A stretch of DNA of 24,408 bases. It comes from Chara braunii (Eukaryota; Streptophyta; Charophyceae; Charales; Characeae). The stretch is from NCBI GenBank assembly GCA_003427395.1, contig BFEA01000286.1, positions 1,154,314 through 1,178,721 on the forward strand. Direction: 5' to 3'. Positions 17,317 through 24,408 of the stretch are shown here, piece after piece (within the stretch, counting starts at the first letter, position 1; the number at the start of each line of letters is the position of its first letter). A program made the translations under genes and the position numbers. The notes under the pieces were generated by a model. That model was not told where the DNA came from and ran no database searches. It worked only from the letters and a program-made list of their open reading frames with translations.

Positions 17317-18760
17317 CTTAAGGGTTGTTTGGGTGTCGGGGATAATTTCATACAGGGTACGCCATTAGGAGGGTGGACACACCGGGTTCAACCTTCTAAC
17401 GACATAGTGAACTCACCCAGTCACCAGAGGACTCTCAAGCTCAAAACTCTCAACCTCACACTCACCCAAGCGGGGGGGTATCGACCAAGACCAGTGCTAC
17501 GTGGTCGTGAGCAACGGGGTGTGTCATACTCGGATTCAGATACCGAGGTTTCTGAGGCGACAAGCCGGGAGACCAACACACCACTGTTACATGCCGCCGA
17601 GGGGAATTGTCGTAGGTAAGCTATGAGTATGGCGAATCCTGGTCTCCCCCCCCCCCCTTTTCCCCCCAATGTTTTGTACTTTGAGTTACAATGGTTACAA
17701 TGGTACAAATATTTGCCAATGGTCCAAGAATCACTGAGTTCACCTCTCGTACTGCCCCCATCCCCCCATGACCCCGTACAACCCAAGGGGAGGAGCAAGT
17801 GGTCTTGTATGATGCTCCCGACAAACCTCGCAGAGCACACACAAGGGCACAACATATGGTGTGGCAACCATTGTGGCTAGAATCCCACAACTCAGCCTGT
17901 TCGATGTAATCCCTTGCGCGAGGTCAGGTTTTGAACATCAAACTAAGTGTGTGTTTGGTGTTCCTATTTGTATATGTACTTGAACGCAGTCAACCTATCG
18001 GTAAGCTAAACAAACTTTAAAAAAGTCCCACAAACTTACAAGCAAAGTGGGACGACATTGGCAAAACACTTGAACCTCGAAATGGATACGTCTTTGAATG
18101 ACAACGAGCTTGAATGTTTCAGAAAATGAATTTGGATGTATTCTACAATGACACTAGAGGCAAAGCAAAAAGAGTTCAATGAATCCAGTCTTTGCCGTGA
18201 AGGATGGGCTGAAGGGCTTGGTTTATCATGCCAAGGAATCGCAACATGGGTAATACAATGACATGTTGCCATGCACTATGCAGTAGCCATGCAAGGCATA
18301 TTTTTTGCATAGTGAAGTGCTCGACAAACGGAAGGAAGAAGATAAGGTTGTGATCATAGGAGGTGCAACTAAACATATCGAGGAGAAGGACATACAAAAA
18401 TAACGAAGTGGAACGATAATTGAGCATTGGGATTGAGCATTGGGTCAAGGTTATACCATTATACTATACCAACGCACAAAGACACAACAAGGTGGAGACC
18501 CATCTATCAATTTTTTAGTGAACCAGCTGAAAAGATAATTAGGATTGTCCGTAAGGCCTTCAAAATGCAGTGGAGTGTATTGAAAGGCATCAACTTCAAT
18601 TTGAAAAACACATAGCAACTGCCAGGCCACAACCAAGCGATCAATTCCTCTCGACCAAAAAATAGTGCTAAACGAATAAAATTGACATATCCTCGAAGTT
18701 ACCTCACAAGCAAGGTTGGGCTAACAACCAGCCATATCACCTGCCCTAGTCCAATCGAGC
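17317..18760. other. Decayed sequence, no confident gene
   Basis: Plus-strand frames at 17317-17619 and 17623-17880 contain a Ser/Asp/Glu stretch (SYSDSDTEVSEATSRE) and Pro-rich text. Near 18034 the plus strand reads LQAKWDDIGKTLEPRNGYVFE, faintly like the KWDNL block of trihelix/SANT-type DNA-binding proteins, with stops soon after. This might be a decayed transposon-associated or host gene. Confidence in any function is very low. Runs of C (17646-17658) and tandem TTGAGCATTGGG (18419-18443) are also present. Confidence 0.3.
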
Positions 18761-18901
18761 CCGAACCGGTCCAGGGGCGGTGAACCGGCAAAACCGGATG
18801 TCCAAAAAAAAAAACCCAATTTATTTATTACTATTATATTTTTATGATTGCGGTATCCGACTTCGCTCGCTAAGATCTGTCAGATTCCGCAATAAAACTT
18901 G

Positions 18902-18902
<1 letters not shown>

Positions 18903-18938
<36 letters not shown>

Positions 18939-18975
18939 GGGGGTGGGTTTGAGGTGGGGGTGGGGGAAGGGGGGG
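18903..18975. repeat. G35 run and G-rich tract
   Basis: Thirty-five consecutive G, then GGGGGTGGG, GAGGTGGGGGTGGGGG and G8. The tract is strongly capable of forming a G-quadruplex and is also a likely place for length errors in assembly. Confidence 0.95.
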
Positions 18976-19177
18976 GTGCAGGCCTGTAAGCAGCACCATA
19001 CATACATCATGGAAGACGAGGTAGACGACGTTATGAGGTGGAAGAATGCAAAGAAGAAAAGGGTAAAGAAGAAGAAGAACAAAGATGAAACAGATAAAGG
19101 CCAGACAATTTAAGAGCAACGGCTTAACACCCGATTCAAAGTTTCTTCAAGTCAAACATCTGCAGCAGTTCCAGATT

Positions 19178-19183
19178 TCTTTC

Positions 19184-19214
<31 letters not shown>

Positions 19215-19223
19215 GTCTCTCTG

Positions 19224-19258
<35 letters not shown>
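19178..19258. repeat. (CTGT)n/(CT)n microsatellite
   Basis: CTGT units grade into CTCTGT and then pure CT. On the minus strand it is read in the transposase frame as Arg/Glu and Asp/Arg repeats, extending the C-terminal tail. Confidence 0.95.
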
Positions 19259-20538
19259 AAATCCCTTCCGCTCATCTCCTCGTCGGACCAGTAGGCATTG
19301 CCCTCATCCGAGTCGGGGTCATCCTCCTCCACTCGCAATTTGCGGACCCTGCCGGGCCACTTTTTTTTGTTTTTCTTTGCAGCATCATCCCCCGACTTCT
19401 CCTTGCGGGGCCTCCCACGACCACGACGCGGTTTTTTTGGGTGTTCGTCAACCGAAGCTTTCCTCTTTCGCCTTGCCCTACTTCTCTAAAGATTGTCATG
19501 TTGCACAACCTCATTCTGTGCAGGGTAGGGGGGTCTGTCGGTGTGGTGTGACGCTGTAGGCACTAGTGTTTGGACTTCCTGTTGTTCCGGCAGTACGGGC
19601 TGTTGTAATGCATGTGCCTGCGGTCTTCGTGCATACACCGTGGTTGGCAGTTGTTGTGGTTCCACTCCTTGTTGCTGCATATTCTCCTCGGCGTGTTCCA
19701 ACAGCATAACTCCCTCTTGCTACTAATTTTTTTCGTCTTCGTGTTGCTGGGGCTTCTCTCTCTCTTGCTGCATATTTTAGTTTTTTGTTGCTGATATTTT
19801 TCTTCCTGATGCTGCTTCTCAGGCTCGTTGATCTGTTTGCTTTGTCTCTTTCTCTCCCTCTTGGTGGGGATAGCAGCACACCGAGCCTCCTCCTCAAGCA
19901 TCCGCATGTGAACAAGGGCAACATCTCTATCCGCCATAGCCTTTGCCCTATCTGCTTCGTCCTCGTCCGCATCACGGTCACCATCAGGGACATGGTGCAT
20001 CAAGAACACGATGTCCGTGTCAACTCTCTCCACGGGATCTGAAGGTTGCACCTCTGCCTCTTTTTGTCGCCTCTCGAGCGTCCAACCGACGCAAGCAGTG
20101 GTGGGGACCGCTGGCACAACCCCCAACTCGAAGTCGGAGTCCTCACCAATTTCATCATCATCATCGCTTTCCTCCAAAGTAGACTCATTCTAGCATTTCC
20201 CCTTCCATATCAAATCCTCAAGCTCGCCGCTCCCACTTGAGTCTTCATCCAACAGGTCGCGGGGAATCCGTCCTTTCGGAGCCTTGTTCAGTTTCTTTTG
20301 CCTCTTTTCCTCCTCCCCTTCGTCCACAGTCTTCTCCGTTGTACCATCGTCGAGAGATTGGTCCTCCTCTGTTGGCTCCAGAAGGACCCCCATACATCCA
20401 CGTAGCAATTGTCCTTGCTCGTTCGAACACGAAGGAACTGCATGTTCCAATGAATATACACAAGTTTCTCCAAGGACGCTGGTGACAGGTTGTTCCTCCT
20501 CTTTGAGTGGACAAAGTCTATTGATGCCCAGTTCCGCT

Positions 20539-20814
20539 TCGCGGATGTTGAAGCGCTCCACATTCCTAACACTATGATGACGATCGTCTGCAAATCCAGA
20601 ACATCTCCACCATGCAACGCCCACCAATCCGCCGGAGCACGTTCTGTGGCTGCCGTTGTAGCAAGAGGGGTCCGTTTCGCAGATGTTGCAGTGCTCCACA
20701 TTCTCAGCACTCTGGTGGCGATTGGCTGCAAATCCGGAACATCTCCACCATGCAACGCCCACCAATCCGCCGAAGCACGTTCTGTGGTTGCCATGATAGC
20801 AAGAGGGGTCCACA
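20539..20814 (-). repeat. 138-bp in-frame tandem duplication in hAT transposase
   Basis: Two adjacent 138-bp units (about 20539-20676 and 20677-20814) are strongly similar, including an identical run CATCTCCACCATGCAACGCC. Each encodes 46 residues from TPLA to TSAKR. The length is divisible by three, so the frame is kept. Confidence 0.9.
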
Positions 20815-21190
20815 TATGCTTATCTTTCCTGACTTCACCTTTCATAGGCTCTCTCAAGAACTCGTAGAGATACCCCCACATGTCAATGTGTTTTTGTGAA
20901 TCCCACGTCCGCCCAATCTTCCTCAGCAAGAAACGCATTGCATTTTGCACGAGGGGACTGTTTGGATCGTTGAGCCATCCAGGCTGTCTCATCCTGTTAT
21001 CTGCCCAATCTGCCATTGCAATTTTTGAATTTTTGAACTTGAAGGACCGTAGTAGGACTGGTCGCACGATAGGCAGTATTTAAGGCAGCGAGGTGCAAGT
21101 GACACCCGTCTCGTCTTGGCTACTGCCTCTTCCAAGTCCACTATTGGGTCATTCATTGTGAATGTGTCATTGTCATCATCCTGTTATCCA

Positions 21191-21447
21191 GAAGGGACGG
21201 CGACGATGTACGAATGCTATGTGCACATGCGTAAGGGAAAAAAGAATTAACAAAGTATGTATCGGATTGACTGTCGAAGTGATCGATGTCCCGCTAGTTG
21301 AAGTACCGTCACAAGCATACCAACCTCGCGCGCGTTAGCGTACGACTGCACGGAACTCGTCTACCCGACTGTTCTAAGCATTTGTGAGTGTACTAACCGG
21401 AAAGGGAATTACCGTGACACCTGTTGAAGGTGTGTACGTACAACTAC
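21191..21447. other. Unassigned spacer before PLE copy 2
   Basis: No recognisable domain. It may hold the PLE 5' end or residual hAT sequence; no terminal repeat is evident. Confidence 0.5.
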
Positions 21448-22786
21448 GATGGGCGACACGGGGGAGAACCAGGTACCGAAGTGCTATAAATCCGGTGAGC
21501 CTGGGCATCTATCCCGAGGTTGCATCAAACCTCGTAGGCCTTGAGGTGAGAATGACGGAGGACAAAGCACAACGTCTACAATAGCGAGCAACCACGATCG
21601 ACAGATTGTCCCGGCAAGAGGGTCGGGCGCAATCCAGACAACGAAGCGAGACGAATACCAAGGCGACCACGACAGCGGGTACGGCGGCAGCCATGACTAC
21701 AAGAGCAACTTCAACAACTACAACAATCTAACATCGATCAAGGAGATAGCGGACGCGGTACTAGTGATGCGAGAATTCTGCACGACCGTATTGCAAGAGA
21801 AAAAAAAAGAGAAGGAGAAACACAGAGAAGGGGAGGAACGAAGGAGGAGAGAAGAATAACTGAGAGTACTAAGAGAAGAAAGAAAGAAATGCGAACAAGA
21901 GAAGCAGCGACGAGCCGAGGAGCGTGATGCCAAGCTTGCGCTGCTCATCGACTCGAAGGTAGGGAACAAGGATTAAGGATACCAAGTAATCGTCGAGCAG
22001 ATGGCGGAACAGAACAGATTGCTGAAACAAGCCATCGACGAAATGAAGGCAGAAACTGCGAAGAATTCGATTATGGTTGAAGACATGCGACGAGATATAC
22101 TCATGCTACGCGAAGCCGAACTGAAACGTAGTAGGAAGAAATGAGGCAAGGAACCATGCAAGGAAAGGAAGACGAATCACGAGCAAACAAGCAACACAAG
22201 ACTCCAGAACACGAAGCAAAACTCGCACAAGAAATGTTGGAGATGCAAATGCGACACCATGCAGATTGAGAAACTCCAGGCGGCTCAAGCATCGTAAATG
22301 AACACGCCAACTCCGAACACACCATCAACTTCGAGAGGAGGAGGAAAACCCCCCATGTCAGGAATCCGGACTGTCGGACCCAACGAGCTGTTTGCCAAGT
22401 CGGCACCGAATCCGACCCGACGGACGAACATGGTATCACGAATCAGGCAAGACAAAAGCAACGACGGAGAGACCGAGGAACCGCTTGGATTCGACAGACT
22501 GATACTTGGGAAGAAAACAGTAGTCGCGGAACCAGGAGAAGATGGAAGGAAAAAGTACATAGAGGACACCAAACGATTCCTGAGAACGAAGAACGTGCCA
22601 TTTTTGACGAAGATGGCGAAGGACGAAAAAGTGAAGGCAAAGAGCAATCGAAAAGAGGATCTCGTTGAAGCACTAGCCAAAGCAAGAGTTGTCATCGCAT
22701 ATGGAAAGCAAAGGGATGCAGCTCCAGTCCGGATCTCCGAGCAAGTAAATCCAGAGGCCCAGGGAAATGAGGATGACGAATGATGA
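21448..22786 (+). pseudogene. PLE copy 2 first ORF: CCHC, coiled coil, SAP-like
   Basis: Near 21475-21520 it reads CYKSGEPGHLSRGC, a retroviral-type knuckle with the second Cys changed to Ser. After a frame change follows YQGDHDSGYGGSHDYKSN (21656-21710), then a heptad-like charged coiled coil from LTSIKEIADAV to LREAELKRSRKK (21721-22140). The last open stretch, 22298-22783, has a Pro/Thr start and the SAP-like NRKEDLVEALAKARVV, and ends in acidic residues. In-frame stops occur near 21857, 21974, 22142 and 22296. A nucleic-acid-binding, oligomerising role is inferred; the stop at 22784 is matched in copy 1 at 15067-15069. Confidence 0.68.
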
Positions 22787-22982
22787 AGACCACCAGTACT
22801 CGGCGTGCACCTGGGAACGGTTCAAGAAGTTGAGCCAAGATCCATCGAGGTGTCATGGGCACCACGAACGGAGGAGGGAGATCGAGTGCGAGATGAGACT
22901 CCTAGTGGTAAAGATGACCAAAGAAGGACGGATGTCATAGCTAAAGAAGTTCTTGGACGGCCCCTCCGGGTAGAGTACACAC

Positions 22983-23272
22983 GACGAGGCTTGGTTCACA
23001 CGACCTGAATCCTACGTCTACGCATTGGTTTCTCCACTCTTCAGAGCAACATATATTGGGCAAACGAAGCGTATGTTCGAAGAAAGGTGGAATGAACATC
23101 GACGGATGGCAGAGACAAAGGAGGATGGGAGGAAGCATAGGGTGTATAGATGGTTGAGAAAGAAAGGGTGGTAGGAGTACGTGGCCATGCCTTTTGTATG
23201 CTGCAACAAGGAAGAGTTAGAGATATTGGAACAGTTGTATATTCGAAATTTTTGTCCTAGTTTGAACGCCTA
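22983..23272 (+). pseudogene. PLE copy 2 GIY-YIG endonuclease domain
   Basis: A GIY-YIG nuclease would cut target DNA to prime PLE insertion. Visible in order: YVYAL (the GIY position), YIGQTKRMFEERWNEH (YIG plus the family's Arg and His), a Lys/Arg-rich middle, then LEILEQLYIRNFCPSLN, with the metal-binding Glu and closing Asn typical of the fold. The domain is about 90 residues, a normal size. One TAG at 23172-23174 follows Trp and interrupts an otherwise open frame; a TAA closes it at 23271. Without the TAG all recognisable catalytic positions would be present. Confidence 0.82.
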
Positions 23273-23342
23273 AACTCGAAGGAATAAAAACAGAAAGAAC
23301 CGTCATGGGAGGAGAGAGAGATGAGCAAAGAGTAAGACAAGA

Positions 23343-23949
23343 ATGTCGAAGATCGCAGCTTCACCGGTCGAGTTAACCGTCCAAGAGAATTCAAGATATT
23401 CACTCATCAGGATCCTGCTCGATCTGAAGAACCAAGGGAACAAGACGGAGATCACGATCGGCGAAGGCACACAGTGGTGCGAAGACTGGTCGGTGGTGAA
23501 ACGCAGGTTCGGCATGAGCGAGATTGGATGGCGTGGAAAGAAGGTACTACTAAAGCAAATGCGGATAAAAGAGATGATTGGCGACACGTGTGAGATCTCA
23601 AGAGTGGTGGAAAGAGAATGCCGACCGGACCATTGCCTTTTAGCAGCGCTTGTTCGAATCCCGCAGTACCGGAAGACACTCTTCAAACACGTTCACAATC
23701 GACAGGCTGGTTGGGCTATACTACGACATACGGGAATTCAAGGAGAAGAGAACAAGAACAATTCTCCGGGGCACAATCGCCCGGGTGATCAAATCGAAAT
23801 TCGGAACGAACGTGAGAAGGAGGTTGATCGTGCGCGTGCAATACGCGGAAGGCCTGTGTAAATTCAAGTTGACGCAGTGCTGTAAGAACAGGGTAAAAGA
23901 GTCTTGCTGTAGCAATGCTATTGCCGAATTTATATGCCGACGGATGTGA
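23343..23949 (+). pseudogene. PLE copy 2 conserved domain between GIY-YIG and RT
   Basis: Continues in the GIY-YIG frame after two stops (23271 and about 23325). Reads WRGKKVLLKQMRIKEM, DTCEISRVVE and DHCLLAALVRIP, then shifts frame near 23700 into YDIREFKEKRTRTILRG, ARVIKSKFG and RRRLIVRVQY with a Cys-rich end. The same segments persist in copy 1 despite heavy decay, showing it is an integral part of the element. I do not recognise a named family; the basic character suggests nucleic-acid binding. Confidence 0.6.
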
Positions 23950-24012
23950 GTAGTATGGGTAAGGGGAAGGGCGATCGGCCAAATCCTCTGCAACCATCAC
24001 ATTTTTGCCAGA

Positions 24013-24408
24013 ATGGTGGAAGGAACTGCGAAATGTACTTGTGAAGGAATCAGTCTCCCAAGAAATGAAGAAGGACACGTCTGTTTTCGCTTTTCTAATG
24101 AGGTGAAAACTGTGGCGGCAGTGGAGAACTTCAAGAATGTACCCAGACCCGATGTGAGCAGTGGTCTACAACTGCACAAACAAATAAACTTGGCATTTGA
24201 AGTATTCTTTCAGGAAGGGCAAGCTCGAGGCTTTCAGAAGAAGGAATTAGAGAAGTGCTACAATAAGGTAGTAATGCGAAACGATGGTATATTTGTGAGT
24301 TAGATGGGCTTGTGATCATGCCTATGGATCACAATCTGGGAGATTCAATGGCATGCTGTCTAATACAGTATGAAAAAGCAATGCGAATAATGTTCACAAA
24401 GGGATCAT
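24013..24408 (+). pseudogene. PLE copy 2 CxC segment and start of reverse transcriptase
   Basis: Reads KCTCEGISLPRNEEGHVCFR, a CxC...HxC arrangement that could bind zinc, then NVPRPDVSSGLQLHKQ. A frameshift at about 24285-24300 leads into LDGLVIMPMDHNLGD and CLIQYEKAM. The V-x-P-x-D-x-N-x-G followed by a Tyr matches the N-terminal RT motif of Penelope-like elements. The catalytic Asp motifs would lie beyond the window edge, so the RT assignment rests on this first motif and on the context. Confidence 0.6.

Larger units (their letters stand above)
19147..21184 (-). pseudogene. hAT transposase C-terminal part with long tail
   Basis: The minus strand encodes the C-terminal dimerisation region of a hAT transposase: WWALHGGDVPDLQ, RVLRMWSTATSAKR, NWASIDFVHSKRRNNL and LEKLVYIHWN. 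It is preceded by a ~70-residue block (WLNDPNSPLVQNAMRFL onward). A 46-residue segment holding the WW motif is duplicated in tandem. After a frameshift near 20450-20500 comes an acidic/Lys-rich tail with ESDDDDE (stop near 20190), a Gln-rich part, an AT-hook RGRGRPRKEKS near 19420, and a DDPDSDEGN end running into an Arg/Glu microsatellite. The N-terminal BED finger and catalytic DDE region are absent. Several stops (for example TAG near 19487) confirm decay. Confidence 0.8.
18772..21190 (-). mobile_element. hAT-type DNA transposon relic
   Basis: CAGGGGCGG at 18772-18780 resembles the terminal inverted repeat of plant hAT elements and lies beyond the 3' end of a minus-strand hAT transposase relic. 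I found no matching CCGCCCCTG at the other end, so the right terminus is lost or lies in sequence replaced by PLE copy 2. The element holds a G35 run and a CTGT/CT microsatellite. Confidence 0.6.
21448..24408 (+). mobile_element. Penelope-like element copy 2, GIY-YIG upstream of RT, runs off the window
   Basis: Order on the plus strand: damaged CCHC knuckle, Gly/Tyr/Asn-rich segment, coiled coil, SAP-like segment, GIY-YIG nuclease, conserved unknown domain, CxC..HxC segment, then the beginning of a reverse transcriptase. GIY-YIG ahead of RT is the permuted arrangement known for the Naiad/Chlamys-type clade of Penelope-like elements. All parts carry stops or frameshifts, so this copy is inactive. 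The 3' end lies beyond 24408. Confidence 0.72.

Noticed and set aside
17272-17619. Protein-coding gene at the T22 tract
   Set aside because: The frame opens through the T run as polyphenylalanine and joins unrelated sequences across an element boundary.
2887-23174. Stop-codon reassignment or readthrough at TAG
   Set aside because: TAG interrupts conserved regions in LINE-2 (at a Trp position), LINE-1 ORF1, hAT and the GIY-YIG domain. TAA and TGA occur as well, alongside frameshifts, so ordinary decay is the simpler explanation.

Overview
This is a gene-poor, repeat-dominated piece of a nuclear genome, very probably from the green lineage. Three things point there: LINE C-termini with the plant-type zinc-binding domain (zf-RVT), a decayed plant-like mitochondrial cox1 fragment, and a hAT transposon with a plant-like CAGGGGCGG terminus. 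Penelope-like elements with GIY-YIG ahead of the reverse transcriptase fit a streptophyte alga such as Chara, but that assignment is inference. I see no intact host gene, rRNA, convincing tRNA or CRISPR array.

Layout. 1-1980: simple repeats, pyrimidine-rich DNA and a 113-bp tandem duplication. About 1984-3690: 3' end of a minus-strand LINE (LINE-2). About 3700-14856: a second minus-strand LINE (LINE-1), cut in two by an apparent 6.0-kb insert at 4708-10707. LINE-1 has ORF1 (damaged CCHC knuckle, Gly/Tyr/Asn-rich repeats) overlapping ORF2 by 8 nt. ORF2 keeps its APE-type endonuclease and C-terminal domains but has lost the reverse transcriptase core. Joining the halves across the insert restores frame and aligns without gaps to LINE-2. 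The 6-kb insert has no recognisable protein. It contains a T37 tract, a CTG-rich stretch, a family of at least seven stem-loops with a conserved loop and changing stems, a ~122-bp repeat and many other hairpins.

14857-17288 is an old, AT-rich copy (copy 1) of a Penelope-like element (PLE), interrupted by a nuclear copy of mitochondrial cox1 (15551-16086, minus strand) and an AT-rich insert. 17289-18770 holds a T22 tract and decayed sequence. 18772-21190 is a minus-strand hAT relic with an in-frame 46-residue duplication. About 21448-24408 is a younger copy of the PLE (copy 2): damaged CCHC, coiled coil, SAP-like region, GIY-YIG, a conserved unknown domain, then the start of a reverse transcriptase that runs off the window.

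The elements do not form a pathway; they record nested insertions. The most unusual items are the stem-loop family inside the 6-kb insert, the permuted PLE pair, the RT-less LINE and the cox1 fragment inside a PLE. All calls were made by eye, without database searches.
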